Below are positions 37,536 through 48,087 of a DNA stretch of 64,000 nucleotides, piece after piece. Positions within the stretch are counted from its first letter, which is position 1. Each line of letters opens with the position of its first letter. The notes below the pieces were generated by a model. The model searched no databases. It worked only from the letters and a program-made list of their open reading frames with translations, and had not been told where the DNA came from. The stretch spans positions 186,001 through 250,000 of the forward strand of contig NZ_JAKILB010000002.1 of the NCBI RefSeq assembly GCF_023283895.1. Direction: 5' to 3'. The position numbers were made by a program, and so were the translations under genes. Source of the stretch: Shewanella pneumatophori (lineage in GTDB: Bacteria > Pseudomonadota > Gammaproteobacteria > Enterobacterales > Shewanellaceae).

Positions 37536-37774
37536 CTCTCCAATCATCGCCATATCTATGACAATTTGGGTTGTAGGTATGGTGTTTTATCTACAATCTT
37601 GCGTATAAGTTGTTTTTTATCTGACAAGTGGTTTTACAGTTAAATATATAGAACCTATAGTTAATGAGTATTGAGTTTACTAAGTTTGTTGCTTGCATGC
37701 CTTTTTGACTTAATAAGTAATTTATAAAACGGTTCTATTTTTACAGGTAATCGCAGCTATATTTGGGGTTGTCT

Positions 37775-38515
37775 ATGACTTTTTATCAAAGTAAGGCGCA
37801 GTTATTTCCTTCACTTCATTTATTGGATGATTTTAACCAGTTTCAACTGCAAGGCGGGTTTATCAAAACCTTAGCTGAAAAAGACCTACGTCTGCAGGCG
37901 CCTGCGTCCGTTAAGATAGATGAATTATCACATATCCCCTGTGTGAGTATTTATGATGCTCCAGCCCATACTACTGCTGCAGATCTTCAACGGCACTTTT
38001 GCAGTAAAAGCCAAGATGATGAATTTATCAGTCATCAAATATTTAAGAGCCTAATTCCAGTTAGTCATTTATCGCCCAGCGGCCATCAAAGGCATTATCA
38101 GCTGGTGGCTTTTTTAGAAGAACAGCAACAAACCCCAATCGCCTTTGTCACTTTTAATGTGGGCTTACTCGACTCTTGGTATGCAGATGGCAATACCTGT
38201 GATGATAGACATGTGGGTGTGTGTTGTTACTTACTTTACGCTTATGTAGTGCCAGAGATGCGGCATTTGGGGATCAGCAGCTGTTTGTTTCATCTTATCT
38301 CTAATTTATTTTGGTCGCAGTTGCAATATGTTGATGCTCAGGCGCAGCCGCATAACTTAACTATGGTGCCTTTGGTATATGAGAGCACAACAGCCAAAGG
38401 GGCGGAGGGGTTAATGCAGCAACTTGAAAGGAATATTAACCAGTATAAGGCGTTACTCGTTAATAATGATAACGCCTCGGGACTGATTAAGCCCTGTATG
38501 AGTAATCTTGGTTAG
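37775..38515 (+). CDS. GNAT-like protein of unknown function
   Basis: A 246-residue cytoplasmic protein. Residues about 150-180 (LLYAYVVPEMRHLGISSCLFHLI, core Y-V-V-P-x-x-R-x-x-G-I-S) look like the acetyl-CoA-binding segment of a GNAT acetyltransferase, where R-x-x-G-x-G/A is normal; here the third position is Ile-Ser, so activity is uncertain. It is rich in Gln and His. I chose the ATG at 37775 over an upstream TTG. It is monocistronic with its own terminator. Confidence 0.65.
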   Translation: MTFYQSKAQLFPSLHLLDDFNQFQLQGGFIKTLAEKDLRLQAPASVKIDELSHIPCVSIYDAPAHTTAADLQRHFCSKSQDDEFISHQIFKSLIPVSHLSPSGHQRHYQLVAFLEEQQQTPIAFVTFNVGLLDSWYADGNTCDDRHVGVCCYLLYAYVVPEMRHLGISSCLFHLISNLFWSQLQYVDAQAQPHNLTMVPLVYESTTAKGAEGLMQQLERNINQYKALLVNNDNASGLIKPCMSNLG

Positions 38516-38624
38516 GTTTATGCGTTTAGCTTTTGGGCTTAAGCTTTTTAGATTAGCTATTGAGATTAGGCTGAGTTTACGGAGCTGATAAGCTGTCCTG
38601 CAAACTAAGCCATTCTCTGTATTT

Positions 38625-38652
38625 AGCCCCTTATTCAGGGGCTTAATTTTTG
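38625..38652 (+). terminator. Intrinsic terminator
   Basis: A stem AGCCCC / GGGGCT with a 7-nt loop followed by TAATTTTTG. It lies between the GNAT-like gene and the convergent metH end. Confidence 0.7.
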
Positions 38653-38673
38653 CTTTATTTACTCAAGAGCTGC

Positions 38674-41600
38674 TTACTCTGGGTCATAGTCCAACACCGG
38701 CATCAACCAACGTTCAGTTTCCTCTATGCTCATACCTTTACGGGCGGCATAATCTTCGACTTGGTCGCGGCCAATGTTAGTTACCCCAAAGTAGCGCGAC
38801 TTAGGGTGGGCAAAGTACCAACCAGAAACCGCAGCGGTTGGGAACATAGCGTAGCTCTCGGTGATATTAAGGCCGATAGTTTCATCAGGCTTTAATAAGT
38901 CCCACAGCAGGCCTTTTTCTGTGTGATCAGGGCAGGCTGGGTAACCCGGTGCTGGGCGGATCCCTTTATACTTTTCACGTATTAACGCTTCATTATCGAG
39001 ATCTTCATCGGCTGCATAACCCCAGAACTCTTTACGTACGCGCTCATGCATACGCTCAGCAAAGGCCTCTGCTAAACGGTCGGCTAAGCATTTAAGCATA
39101 ATCGCGCTGTAGTCATCGTGATCAGCTTCAAAGCGGGCTACATGCTCGTCAATGCCATGGCCGGCAGTCACAGCAAAGCCACCCATATAATCAGCAACAC
39201 CACTGTCTTTCGGCGCCACAAAGTCGGCTAAACAGAAGTTGTCGTTACCAACACGTTCAATCTGCATCCGCAGGTGGTGGGTTGTCAGCTCAAGCTCGCT
39301 GCGGCTCTCATCGGTATATAGCTCAATATCGTCGTGGTTAACGGTATTAGCTGGGAACAAGCCAATAACCGCTTTCGCAGTAAGCCATTTTTCACTGATG
39401 ATTTTATCTAGCATGGCTTTACCGTCGCTAAACAGTTTACGTGCTTCTTCACCTACGACTTCATCTTCTAAAATTCTTGGGAAATGTCCATGCAGCTCCC
39501 AGCTTCTGAAGAATGGCGTCCAGTCGATACGATCAACTAAATCTTCCAGCGGATAGTCATCAAACACTTGGCGGCCAAGTTGATTTGGCACAAATGGCGT
39601 GTAATTTTGCCAGTCGTGTTGGCAGCGATTTTCACGCGCAGCTTCGATGCTGGTGATCTCTTTACGCTTGGTTTGTGATAAACGTTTTTCACGCATCATA
39701 TCGTACTCGGCGTAAGCCTCATCGATGGTCGCTTGGCGAGTGTCGTCATTAATCAGCTTAGATACCATAGGTACTGCGCGAGAAGCGTCGGCAATATAGA
39801 TAGCGCCTTCTGGTGAGTGCGGCGCGATCTTAACTGCTGTATGGATTTTCGAGCACGTTGCGCCGCCAATAATCGATGGAATGGTTAAGCCTGCTTTATG
39901 GAAGCTCTTAACGTTATGCACCATTTCATCAAGGCTTGGGGTGATTAGCCCTGACATGCCGATAATGTCGACGTTTTCAGCAATTGCCACTTCGATGATT
40001 TTCTCTACTGGTACCATTACGCCAAGGTCAATCACTTCATAGCCGTTACAAGCGAGTACTACACCAACAATGTTTTTACCAATATCATGCACGTCACCTT
40101 TTACGGTAACCATTAAGATCTTACCGTTTGACTGGCCTTCTACTTTCTCAAGTTCGATAAATGGATTTAAGTAGGCCACGGCTTTTTTCATGACTCGGGC
40201 TGACTTGACCACCTGCGGCAGGAACATTTTACCAGAGCCAAATAGATCGCCGACTATGTTCATACCGTCCATTAATGGCCCTTCAATTACATCTAGCGGG
40301 CGGCTGGCTTGTTGGCGAGCTTCTTCAGTATCTTCATCAATAAAGTCGGTAATACCTTTTACGAGCGCATGGGCTAAGCGCTCATTTACTGGCTTGGTGC
40401 GCCACTCTAAATCTTCTTTTTTAACGCTTTGACTACCGTCACCACGGAATTTTTCTGCAACTTCCAGTAACAGCTCGGTGTTATTGGTATCGCTAACGGT
40501 GCAAGGTAAGTTCTGTACAATAGCTTCAACGCGCTCTTTTAGCTCTGGGTCAATATCATCGTAAATAGCGAGTTGACCGGCGTTAACAATACCCATGTCC
40601 ATACCCGCTTGAATCGCGTGATACAGGAACACGGCGTGAATGGCTTCACGTACCGGGTTGTTACCGCGGAACGAGAACGACACGTTTGATACGCCGCCAG
40701 AGATCATTGCATGTGGCAAGGTGCGTTTGATTTCACGAGTTGCCTCAATAAAGTCAACGGCGTAGTTGTCGTGCTCTTCAATACCTGTGGCAATGGCAAA
40801 GATGTTTGGGTCGAAGATGATGTCTTCGGGTGGAAAGCCAACTTTATCGACTAATACATTATAAGCACGAGTACAGATCTCGACTTTTCGCTCTTTAGTA
40901 TCAGCTTGGCCGACTTCATCAAATGCCATCACAATGGCTGCAGCGCCATAGCGCTTAACTAGCTTAGCCTGCTCGATAAACTTCTCTTCTCCTTCCTTTA
41001 GGGAGATAGAGTTAACGATGCCTTTACCTTGAATGCACTTAAGGCCAGCTTCAATCACTTCCCATTTAGAGGAGTCGATCATAATGGGTACACGAGAGAT
41101 ATCTGGCTCAGAGGCGATGAGGTTAAGAAACTTATGCATGGTTTCAACGCCATCGAGCATGCCTTCATCCATGTTGATATCGATGATCTGCGCGCCGCTC
41201 TCAACTTGCTCACGGGCTACTGATAGTGCTTCTTCATATTCGCCGGTTTTAATCAGGCGTAAAAACTTAGCCGAACCAGTGACGTTGGTGCGTTCACCTA
41301 CGTTTAAAAATAGCGAGTTGGCATCAATGGTTAGCGGCTCAAGCCCCGATAGACGACATGCTACCGGAATGTCTGGCAGCCCACGGGCAGAATGCTTAAT
41401 TACCGCTTCACGAATAACACGGATATGATCAGGCGTGGTGCCACAACAACCACCAATAATGTTTAAAAAGCCTTCCTCTGCCCACTCTTCAATCACCTCT
41501 GCCATCTGCTCTGGTGTTTCATCGTAACCACCAAACTCATTAGGTAGACCAGCGTTAGGGTGCGCTGATACATAGCATTCAGCAATTTTAGATAGCTCTT

Positions 41601-42429
41601 CCACATAAGGGCGCAGCTCAGTTGGCCCTAATGCACAGTTAAGGCCGATAGATAATGGCTTAACATGGCGCAATGAGTTATAAAATGCTTCGGTCGTTTG
41701 GCCAGTAAGGGTGCGGCCAGAGGCATCGGTAATCGTGCCTGAGATCATAATAGGTAGGCGGAAACCTTGCTTATCAAATACGGTTTCAATGGCAAATAGC
41801 GCCGCTTTGGCATTAAGGGTATCGAAAATGGTTTCAACCATGATCAAATCTGCGCCGCCAGTTATCAGCGCGTTAATCGATTCAATATAAGCTTCAACCA
41901 GCTCATCAAAGCTAACGTTACGATAGCCAGGATCATTAACATCTGGACTAATTGAACAGGTACGGTTGGTTGGGCCCAGCACGCCGGCAACATAGCAGTG
42001 ACGACCGGTTTCGGCTGCAACTTCATTGGCCGCTTCACGGGCAAGGCGAGCACCTGCTAAGTTAATCTCAGCAGAGTGTGCCTGCATGTCGTAATCGGCC
42101 ATGGCAATACGTGTAGCGTTAAAGGTATTGGTCTCAATAATGTCTGAGCCCGCTAGCAGATAGTCTTTATGGATCTGTTTAATCGCTTCTGGCTGAGTCA
42201 GCACCAACATATCGTTGTTGCCCTTTACATCGCAGTGCCAATCTTTAAATTGCTCACCACGGAAATCGGCTTCTTCAAATTTGCGGTCTTGGATCATGGT
42301 GCCCATTGCACCATCGAGAATAAGGATCCCGTCTTGAAGCTTTTGGGTAAGTACTGCTAAAACCTTGTCGGCAGTGTCTTGAGTGTGTGCTACAGCGCTC
42401 AAGGCATTTGTTGGGGTACAGGTTGCCAT
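38674..42429 (-). CDS. metH: Cobalamin-dependent methionine synthase
   Basis: A 1251-residue four-module enzyme that methylates homocysteine using methyl-tetrahydrofolate and cobalamin. The homocysteine domain (residues about 30-350) shows GLNCALG and [10 protein letters not shown] with the zinc cysteines. The pterin domain follows ([14 protein letters not shown], about 375). The B12 domain carries [11 protein letters not shown] near residue 783 with the cobalt-ligating His. The C-terminal reactivation domain has [16 protein letters not shown], which binds AdoMet. Length is full. Tandem MetJ-type boxes lie upstream, and the gene diverges from cobC beside the cobalamin operon, which supplies its cofactor. 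Confidence 0.96.
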   Translation of the reverse strand: MATCTPTNALSAVAHTQDTADKVLAVLTQKLQDGILILDGAMGTMIQDRKFEEADFRGEQFKDWHCDVKGNNDMLVLTQPEAIKQIHKDYLLAGSDIIETNTFNATRIAMADYDMQAHSAEINLAGARLAREAANEVAAETGRHCYVAGVLGPTNRTCSISPDVNDPGYRNVSFDELVEAYIESINALITGGADLIMVETIFDTLNAKAALFAIETVFDKQGFRLPIMISGTITDASGRTLTGQTTEAFYNSLRHVKPLSIGLNCALGPTELRPYVEELSKIAECYVSAHPNAGLPNEFGGYDETPEQMAEVIEEWAEEGFLNIIGGCCGTTPDHIRVIREAVIKHSARGLPDIPVACRLSGLEPLTIDANSLFLNVGERTNVTGSAKFLRLIKTGEYEEALSVAREQVESGAQIIDINMDEGMLDGVETMHKFLNLIASEPDISRVPIMIDSSKWEVIEAGLKCIQGKGIVNSISLKEGEEKFIEQAKLVKRYGAAAIVMAFDEVGQADTKERKVEICTRAYNVLVDKVGFPPEDIIFDPNIFAIATGIEEHDNYAVDFIEATREIKRTLPHAMISGGVSNVSFSFRGNNPVREAIHAVFLYHAIQAGMDMGIVNAGQLAIYDDIDPELKERVEAIVQNLPCTVSDTNNTELLLEVAEKFRGDGSQSVKKEDLEWRTKPVNERLAHALVKGITDFIDEDTEEARQQASRPLDVIEGPLMDGMNIVGDLFGSGKMFLPQVVKSARVMKKAVAYLNPFIELEKVEGQSNGKILMVTVKGDVHDIGKNIVGVVLACNGYEVIDLGVMVPVEKIIEVAIAENVDIIGMSGLITPSLDEMVHNVKSFHKAGLTIPSIIGGATCSKIHTAVKIAPHSPEGAIYIADASRAVPMVSKLINDDTRQATIDEAYAEYDMMREKRLSQTKRKEITSIEAARENRCQHDWQNYTPFVPNQLGRQVFDDYPLEDLVDRIDWTPFFRSWELHGHFPRILEDEVVGEEARKLFSDGKAMLDKIISEKWLTAKAVIGLFPANTVNHDDIELYTDESRSELELTTHHLRMQIERVGNDNFCLADFVAPKDSGVADYMGGFAVTAGHGIDEHVARFEADHDDYSAIMLKCLADRLAEAFAERMHERVRKEFWGYAADEDLDNEALIREKYKGIRPAPGYPACPDHTEKGLLWDLLKPDETIGLNITESYAMFPTAAVSGWYFAHPKSRYFGVTNIGRDQVEDYAARKGMSIEETERWLMPVLDYDPE

Positions 42430-42535
42430 AGATAATTCCTACCAGTTCGCAAATGATTATTCTTGTAATTTATGCATCATGCCCATTATTTTTGATTAAA
42501 TCGCTCGTTGATTTAACCGGCACTTTTATTTGTTT

Positions 42536-42559
42536 GGACATTTATACGTATAGACGTCC
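42536..42559. promoter_or_regulatory. Tandem MetJ boxes (metH/cobC)
   Basis: Three adjoining 8-bp units resemble the met box consensus AGACGTCT: GGACATTT, ATACGTAT and AGACGTCC. They lie about 107 bp upstream of metH and 115 bp upstream of cobC, in the divergent promoter region. MetJ with AdoMet would repress metH here and could also affect cobC. Confidence 0.65.
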
Positions 42560-42673
42560 ATAATACGTGAGGCTTACTCAAAAGTGCAAGTGCTAAAGCA
42601 TGATACTTTTTCAGCATTAAAAGCTAGTTAAAATTTGTAAGTGCATGATTAATAATGAGGATGCTTAGATACC

Positions 42674-43297
42674 ATGCAAACCACTAGAGTTATCTTATTA
42701 CGCCACGGCCAATGTGAAGGTGGCAATATTTTGCGCGGTCAGGTGGATGTTAACTTGAGTGAGCAAGGTAAGTTGCAGATGCAAAACGCATTTTCAGCGC
42801 TTTTTTTAGCCGCTGAGTCAGCACCTAAAGCTGCGCCTATCGTCGTGATTAGCTCACCGCTGTTGCGCTGTGCTGAGCCTGCCAAAACATTCGCCGCATC
42901 GCATCAATTACCGGTATGGATTGATGACAGATTCAAAGAGCTCAACTTTGGTGATTGGGATGGGCAGACATTTGATGCGCTATATCAAACCGATGCCAAA
43001 GCACTCGATAGTTACTGGGCTAACCCTTGGCTTGCAGCACCGCCAAATGGTGAGTCGATGCAAGACTTCGAAGCGCGTATTGAACAAGCTTGGCAAAGCA
43101 TGCTTGAGCAGTATCAAGGCAAACAGATAGTGTTGGTGACTCATGGTGGCGTGATGCGCTATTTAATGAGTAAAGCCTTTGGCGTGGCAAATTGTGCCGG
43201 CTTTTATACTGCACTTAAGTTGCCTTATGCCGCCAAAGTACAAATAGATGTATTGCACCACGGCAAGGAGCAACACCTGAGTCTGCATTGGGCGTAA
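42674..43297 (+). CDS. cobC: Alpha-ribazole phosphatase-like protein
   Basis: A 207-residue protein of the histidine phosphatase (phosphoglycerate mutase-like) superfamily. It has the catalytic L-R-H-G motif at residues 9-12, a second catalytic region FKELNFGDWDGQTF near 83, and VTHGGVMRYL near 155 with the second His. CobC removes phosphate from alpha-ribazole-5'-phosphate or adenosylcobalamin-5'-phosphate in nucleotide-loop assembly. Gene position next to the cobalamin operon supports this over a general phosphatase. It diverges from metH. Confidence 0.85.
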   Translation: MQTTRVILLRHGQCEGGNILRGQVDVNLSEQGKLQMQNAFSALFLAAESAPKAAPIVVISSPLLRCAEPAKTFAASHQLPVWIDDRFKELNFGDWDGQTFDALYQTDAKALDSYWANPWLAAPPNGESMQDFEARIEQAWQSMLEQYQGKQIVLVTHGGVMRYLMSKAFGVANCAGFYTALKLPYAAKVQIDVLHHGKEQHLSLHWA

Positions 43298-43669
43298 ATA
43301 AAGCGAATAGGTGGCTTGCATCTGCTCGATTAGCAAAGGTGATGTTAGCTATAGGTGGATGATGCTAAACTGCGACATTAGTTTTACTCGCTAAGAAAGC
43401 TTAGCGTAAGTAATAAATCAAGTTAGGTGCTTAACAGCATAAAGGGAACCGGAAGTCGTAGTTATTGCTAAGACCTAGCCCGGACTGTACCCGCAACTGT
43501 AAGAAAGCTGCACACATGTGCGGCTTTTAAGTCAGATACCTGCCTAACTTCATCGAATATGGTTTATCTAAATCGGTATTGATAAACCAAAGTGCACATC
43601 GTTAGCTGCACATTAACTCGAGCGGGCGACTCGAGGGAGATAATGACATGATCTGTATTGCTTGGGTGA
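43298..43669. other. Leader region of cobalamin operon
   Basis: About 370 bp between cobC and the ABC ATPase. It holds a cobalamin riboswitch (annotated separately) and, after it, a purine-rich ribosome-site-like GAGGGAG before an ATGACATG where a 12-codon frame (43648-43686, minimal peptide M-I-C-I-A-W-V-I-A-K-H-G) overlaps the ATPase start. Confidence 0.55.
43420..43553 (+). ncRNA. Cobalamin riboswitch
   Basis: A B12-box leader of the standard layout. The 5' P1 strand AGTTAGGTGC pairs with the closing GCCTAACTT. It contains the conserved AAAGGGAACCGG start, the core CCCGGACTGTACCCGCAACTGTAA (shown by its ACCCGCAACTGTAA end), a variable hairpin (GCACACATGTGC) and the terminal AGTCAGATACCTGCC. 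Binding of adenosylcobalamin should shut off the downstream uptake and assembly operon, probably by hiding the ribosome site, since no strong terminator is visible after it. Confidence 0.9.
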
Positions 43670-43678
43670 TTGCCAAAC

Positions 43679-44641
43679 ATGGCTGAATCAGAGGCAACCC
43701 CGCAGCTAAACACTGCGTTAAACTCACAACTGATGTCGCAGGAAAAGACTGTGCTGTCGGTTACCAATCTAAGTTGGCAACTCGCGGGTAAAGCCATTTT
43801 ATCGGCAATCGACTTTAGCTTAGCTGAAGGCAAAATGCTGGGCATTATTGGCCCTAATGGTGCAGGTAAGTCGAGTTTACTGCGCTGTTTATACCGTTTT
43901 ATTACGCCAACTTCTGGCAATATTGAGCTGTTTGGTCAGCAGATTAGTGCCTTATCGGCCAAGGCCTTTGCCAAGCAGGTTGCGGTAGTTTTACAAGATA
44001 CACCACACCATTTTGAAATGACCACCTCGCAGCTTATTGCACTGGGTTTAACTCCCCACAAAGGCGCGTTTGATTTTACCAATAAACAAGACCGTGAAGA
44101 GGTGGCTAAAGCTCTCGATAAGGTCGGTTTAACTGATAAAGCTAACCAAGCTTATGAAAGTCTATCAGGCGGTGAAAAACAGCGAGCCCTAATAGCCCGC
44201 GCGATAGTGCAGCGGACAAAATTGCTTATTCTTGATGAACCTACTAATCACCTAGATATTCGTTATCAGATCCAAACTTTGGAGCTGTTGCGTACTCTTA
44301 ATATTACCGTGATTACATCGATTCACGACCTGAACCTTGCTAGCGCTTTATGTGATGAATTACTGCTACTTAATAATGGCCAATGCGTGGCCAAAGGTGA
44401 GCCTAAAGCTGTACTTACTGAGCAAATCATTGCCAAGGTGTTTGATGTTTGCTGTGAAATAAAACCGCACCCTCAACACGGTAATCCACTTATCTGTTAT
44501 TTCTATGGCTACCAAAATCATGACTACCAAAATAATGGTTATCAAAATCAAGGCTACCAAAGTCATGATGTCCAAGAGAGTGGCGAGCATCAAGCAGCTA
44601 AAGCACAAACGCTAGGAGGCCTTGATGACTCAGGCGATTAG
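43679..44641 (+). CDS. btuD: ABC transporter ATPase, corrinoid uptake (BtuD-like)
   Basis: A 320-residue ABC ATPase of the siderophore/B12 (FecE/BtuD) class. Walker A is GPNGAGKSS near residue 59, the signature LSGGEKQRALIARAI near 160 and Walker B LLILDEPTNHLD near 184. The C-terminal tail is unusual: after HPQHGNPLICYFYG it holds a 5-residue repeat (YQNHD, YQNNG, YQNQG, YQSHD) and an acidic end, encoded by a 15-bp tandem repeat. The start overlaps a short leader frame; the ATG at 43679 is preferred over the TTG 9 bp upstream. Corrinoid specificity is inferred from the riboswitch and the cob genes. Confidence 0.87.
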   Translation: MAESEATPQLNTALNSQLMSQEKTVLSVTNLSWQLAGKAILSAIDFSLAEGKMLGIIGPNGAGKSSLLRCLYRFITPTSGNIELFGQQISALSAKAFAKQVAVVLQDTPHHFEMTTSQLIALGLTPHKGAFDFTNKQDREEVAKALDKVGLTDKANQAYESLSGGEKQRALIARAIVQRTKLLILDEPTNHLDIRYQIQTLELLRTLNITVITSIHDLNLASALCDELLLLNNGQCVAKGEPKAVLTEQIIAKVFDVCCEIKPHPQHGNPLICYFYGYQNHDYQNNGYQNQGYQSHDVQESGEHQAAKAQTLGGLDDSGD

Positions 44642-45677
44642 CCTTTCAAAAGGCGTTGGCAGTGCCCGGCGGCCGCTAGAGTATTTACTATATGGCGTGC
44701 TGGCATGTTTAACCTTACTCACACCATTTGCGGCTACCAGCTTTGGCGCCGCAACCATAAGTGTTGCCGATGTATTTAGCGTACTTAGCCATAAATTATT
44801 AACTGTTGGCGAGTCGCTTGGGGTGCGTGAACGCATTATTTGGGAGCTGCGGTTACCACGAGTATTGTTGGCGTTTATTGCTGGGGCAGGGCTTTCTATT
44901 GCCGGTAGCGTATTGCAAACCGTTACCCGTAATCCGCTGGCAGATCCTTATCTATTTGGTATTTCATCGGGGGCTTCATTTGGCGCCGTGGTGTCGTTAA
45001 CCCTATTTAGCCAGAGTATTTTATGGCTCAGTTTACCTGTTGGGGCGTTTATTGGCGCCAGCCTATCTGTGGTGATGGTGCTAGGTTTATGCGGACGTAA
45101 CTTAAGTACGCAAGTGGAGCGCATGTTGCTCTCTGGGGTGGCGATTTCATTTATGTTTGGCGCCATGGCCAGTCTTATGTTGTATTTCTCCAGTCCACAA
45201 GCTGCTGCTTCAGTGTTGTTTTGGACCTTAGGCAGTTTTGCTAAAGCCAGTTGGCAAGGTTTGTGGCTCCCTGCAGCGGTAGTACTCATTGCCATGCTGA
45301 TAATTTTACTTAATAAACGCCAAATTGTCGCCATGCGTGCCGGTGATGAAACCGCCCATACCTTAGGCATTAACGTCAGTCATTTACGGCTGAATATGCT
45401 ATTACTTTGCTCGCTGATCACCGCGATTTTAGTGGCAAATTGTGGTGGGATTGGCTTTATCGGTCTAATGGTGCCACACACCGTGCGCTTGCTGTTTCCT
45501 GGACGTTATCCACTATTGTTAACTGCGCTGGTGGGCGGATTATTTATGGTCTGGGTAGATGTACTTGCACGGACCTTATTGAGTTACCAAGAGCTACCCG
45601 TAGGCATTATTACCTCGGTTATGGGCAGTATCTTCTTTTTATTTATTTTAGCGAGTCGTAACGCCAAGCGTATTTAA
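44625..45677 (+). CDS. btuC: ABC transporter permease, corrinoid uptake (BtuC-like)
   Basis: A 350-residue inner-membrane permease of the FecCD/BtuC family with about ten transmembrane helices. Landmarks: RLPRVLLAFIAGAGLSIAG near residue 71, RNPLADPYLFGISSGA near 103, and GGIGFIGLMVPHTVR near 269, the family's ATPase-coupling region. It overlaps the ATPase end by 17 bp, so translation is coupled. No substrate-binding protein gene (btuF) is present in the operon, so that part must be encoded elsewhere. Confidence 0.88.
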   Translation: MTQAISLSKGVGSARRPLEYLLYGVLACLTLLTPFAATSFGAATISVADVFSVLSHKLLTVGESLGVRERIIWELRLPRVLLAFIAGAGLSIAGSVLQTVTRNPLADPYLFGISSGASFGAVVSLTLFSQSILWLSLPVGAFIGASLSVVMVLGLCGRNLSTQVERMLLSGVAISFMFGAMASLMLYFSSPQAAASVLFWTLGSFAKASWQGLWLPAAVVLIAMLIILLNKRQIVAMRAGDETAHTLGINVSHLRLNMLLLCSLITAILVANCGGIGFIGLMVPHTVRLLFPGRYPLLLTALVGGLFMVWVDVLARTLLSYQELPVGIITSVMGSIFFLFILASRNAKRI

Positions 45678-45714
45678 CGATTAACGCCCAAGTTAAGTGG
45701 TCAAGGGATTAAAG

Positions 45715-46743
45715 ATGTTTGATATAAAACCGGTTGATACTGAATTTGATAGTGAAATTCAACAAAAAATAGACACCAAAACTAAGCCACTTGGCGCCCT
45801 AGGTGATTTAGAAACATTGGCGCTGCAAATTGCCCGCGTGCTAGGCAAAGATAAGCCGCAAATCTGTAATCCTAAGATGATGGTGTTTGCTGCTGACCAC
45901 GGTATTGCAGACTCTGGCGTGTCAATTGCGCCAAGTGAAGTGACTACACAAATGGTGGTTAACTTTATGCAAGGTGGCGCAGCAATCAACGTGTTTACTC
46001 GCCAAGTGGGCTTTGACTTAGAAGTGATTGATTGCGGTATTGTAAAGCCGCTAGAAAATGTTGAAGGTGTGATTAATCAGCGCTTAGGCGCAGGTACGGG
46101 CCCGATTCACAAACGAGCTGCTATGACGTTAGGTGCTGTTAAACAAGGTTTTGAAATGGCGACAGCCCGAGTTGATTTACACCATAAAAATGGCTGTAAC
46201 TTAATTGGCTTAGGCGAGATGGGCATTGGCAACACTACATCGGCAGCGGTAATGATGTCTGCTTTAACTGGTATTAAAGGCGAAGATTGTGTTGGCCGCG
46301 GTACCGGCATTGACGCTGCGACTTATAAGCGTAAAAAGATGTTAGTTGAGCAAGCATTGCTATTACACCATAGCGAGTTGAACGACCCAATGCAGGTACT
46401 TGCTTGTGTAGGTGGATTTGAAATTGTGCAAATGACAGGTGCTATGCTGGCTGCTGCCGAGCGTAATATGCTGATCATCGTCGATGGATTTATTGCCAGC
46501 GCAGCAGCACTAGCGGCCGTAAAGATTAACCCTAATGTGCGCGATTACATGATTTTTGCTCATCAGTCTGACGAGAAAGGTCATTACTTAATGCTGGAGT
46601 TTTTACAAGCTAAACCTTTGCTAAAGCTTGGCATGAAGTTGGGTGAAGGTACGGGGGCTGCATTGGCGTTACCGCTGATCCAAGCCGCAGCTAACTTTTA
46701 TAATCAAATGGCCAGTTTTGAAGATGCAGGCATAGATATCTAG
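45715..46743 (+). CDS. cobT: Nicotinate-nucleotide-DMB phosphoribosyltransferase
   Basis: A 342-residue enzyme that makes alpha-ribazole-5'-phosphate from nicotinate mononucleotide and dimethylbenzimidazole. Landmarks: [12 protein letters not shown] near residue 20, [13 protein letters not shown] near 60, [13 protein letters not shown] near 167, and [15 protein letters not shown] near 309 with the catalytic Glu. I chose the ATG at 45715 because AAGGGA lies about 8 bp before it. It sits 37 bp after the permease gene and 10 bp before cobS in the riboswitch operon. Confidence 0.93.
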   Translation: MFDIKPVDTEFDSEIQQKIDTKTKPLGALGDLETLALQIARVLGKDKPQICNPKMMVFAADHGIADSGVSIAPSEVTTQMVVNFMQGGAAINVFTRQVGFDLEVIDCGIVKPLENVEGVINQRLGAGTGPIHKRAAMTLGAVKQGFEMATARVDLHHKNGCNLIGLGEMGIGNTTSAAVMMSALTGIKGEDCVGRGTGIDAATYKRKKMLVEQALLLHHSELNDPMQVLACVGGFEIVQMTGAMLAAAERNMLIIVDGFIASAAALAAVKINPNVRDYMIFAHQSDEKGHYLMLEFLQAKPLLKLGMKLGEGTGAALALPLIQAAANFYNQMASFEDAGIDI

Positions 46744-46753
46744 GACGGTTGCA

Positions 46754-47533
46754 ATGAGTCAGTGGCAAAAGCAGCTCAATCTGTTTTTTATCGCAATGGG
46801 ATTTTTTACCCGTATTCCAATGCCAAAATGGATTGAGGTCGATGCAGATAAGCTCAATAAAGCTAGCCGTTACTTTGGCTTAGTGGGTTTGTTGGTGGGT
46901 GCGATTAGTGCGTTGGTGTATACCGTGATGCTGCATTGGGTGTCGCCATCCATTGCCATTGTTTTGGCGATGATCACTAGCGTACTGGTGACAGGTGGAT
47001 TCCATGAAGATGGTCTTGCAGATACGGCTGACGGCCTCGGTGGCGGTTGGACGGTAGAAGCCAAGCTTAACATTATGAAAGACTCACGCCTTGGCAGTTA
47101 TGGTGCATTAGCACTGGTGTTAACGCTTATCCTTAAATGGCAATTACTTACCGAGTTGGCATTATTTGACCCTAGTAGTGTCAGTTTAGCGTTGCTGTTA
47201 GGCCATTGTTTGAGCCGAGTGGTAGCAGCGAGTTTTATCTTCTCAGAAGAGTATGTCAGTGATACAGACACCAGCAAAAGTAAGCCGTTAGCCCAGCAAC
47301 AAGGGCTAAATGAACTGTCGATTTTATTAGCCACAGGCGTGCTTGCTTTACTGCTTGTGAGCATGATGCAAGCCATAGTATTGATTGCTGCATTAGTCAT
47401 TGTTCGCTATGGCTTTGTAAGATTATTTAGAAAGCAGATTGGGGGCTATACAGGAGACACACTAGGCGCAGCGCAGCAAGGCTCTGAGCTAGCTTGCTAT
47501 CTACTGCTATTGATATTGGGAGTAAGCTGGTGA
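46754..47533 (+). CDS. cobS: Adenosylcobinamide-GDP ribazoletransferase
   Basis: A 259-residue polytopic inner-membrane enzyme that joins alpha-ribazole(-phosphate) to adenosylcobinamide-GDP, the last step of cobalamin assembly. The FFTRIPMP motif near residue 17 and the metal and substrate motif GGFHEDGLADTADGLGGGW (abbreviated core H-E-D-G-L-A-D-x-x-D-G) near residue 76 are diagnostic. The DSRLGSYGALAL motif follows. Its stop codon overlaps the cobU start (GTGA). Confidence 0.94.
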   Translation: MSQWQKQLNLFFIAMGFFTRIPMPKWIEVDADKLNKASRYFGLVGLLVGAISALVYTVMLHWVSPSIAIVLAMITSVLVTGGFHEDGLADTADGLGGGWTVEAKLNIMKDSRLGSYGALALVLTLILKWQLLTELALFDPSSVSLALLLGHCLSRVVAASFIFSEEYVSDTDTSKSKPLAQQQGLNELSILLATGVLALLLVSMMQAIVLIAALVIVRYGFVRLFRKQIGGYTGDTLGAAQQGSELACYLLLLILGVSW

Positions 47534-48075
47534 TCCACTTTGTTTTAGGCGGCGCGCGCAGCGGTAAAAGCAGCTATGCAGAATCACAAGTACTCCAATG
47601 TGTGACTGGTACGGGAGCTGCTGAGGCCGCTAAACCTTGCTGGTATGTTGCTACTGCAGAAGCGCTCGATAACGAGATGCAGCAGCGTATTTTACACCAT
47701 CAAAACGGACGTCAAAGCGACGCAATTGCTTGGCAAACCATAGAGTGTCCGCTCGAGTTAACTCAGGCCTTACAAAGCCATGCAACCAACGACAGCGTGA
47801 TCTTAGTTGATTGTTTAACTTTGTGGCTCAGCAATCATCTTTTTCGTGAGAATAATGACTGGCAACAAGTTAAAAGTGACTTTTTACAGGGCTTAGCCAA
47901 GCTTCCTGGTACTGTGATTTTGGTGAGTAACGAAGTCGGTTGCGGCATTGTGCCCATGGGCGAAATTAGCCGCCGCTTTGTTGATGAGGCCGGTTGGCTA
48001 CACCAAGATATTGCTGCAATTGCAGATAAAGTCACCTTAGTGACGGCAGGCTTGCCCCTGCATTTAAAAGGTTAG
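47530..48075 (+). CDS. cobU: Adenosylcobinamide kinase/guanylyltransferase
   Basis: A 181-residue bifunctional enzyme that phosphorylates adenosylcobinamide and transfers GMP to it. The P-loop GGARSGKSSYAE is at residues 7-18, VDCLTLWLSN near 92 is the second family motif, and VSNEVGCGIVPMGEISRRF follows (core N-E-V-G-x-G-I-V-P). I chose the GTG at 47530 because it overlaps the cobS stop in the GTGA arrangement, has GGGAG about 10 bp upstream, and gives the usual CobU N-terminus right at the first strand; a longer frame upstream lies inside cobS. Confidence 0.9.
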   Translation: MIHFVLGGARSGKSSYAESQVLQCVTGTGAAEAAKPCWYVATAEALDNEMQQRILHHQNGRQSDAIAWQTIECPLELTQALQSHATNDSVILVDCLTLWLSNHLFRENNDWQQVKSDFLQGLAKLPGTVILVSNEVGCGIVPMGEISRRFVDEAGWLHQDIAAIADKVTLVTAGLPLHLKG

Positions 48076-48087
48076 GAGAGCGCTAAA

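Noticed and set aside
38650..38895. 81-codon frame over the metH 3' end
   Set aside because: Antisense to the conserved AdoMet-binding end of metH; coding on the other strand is certain.
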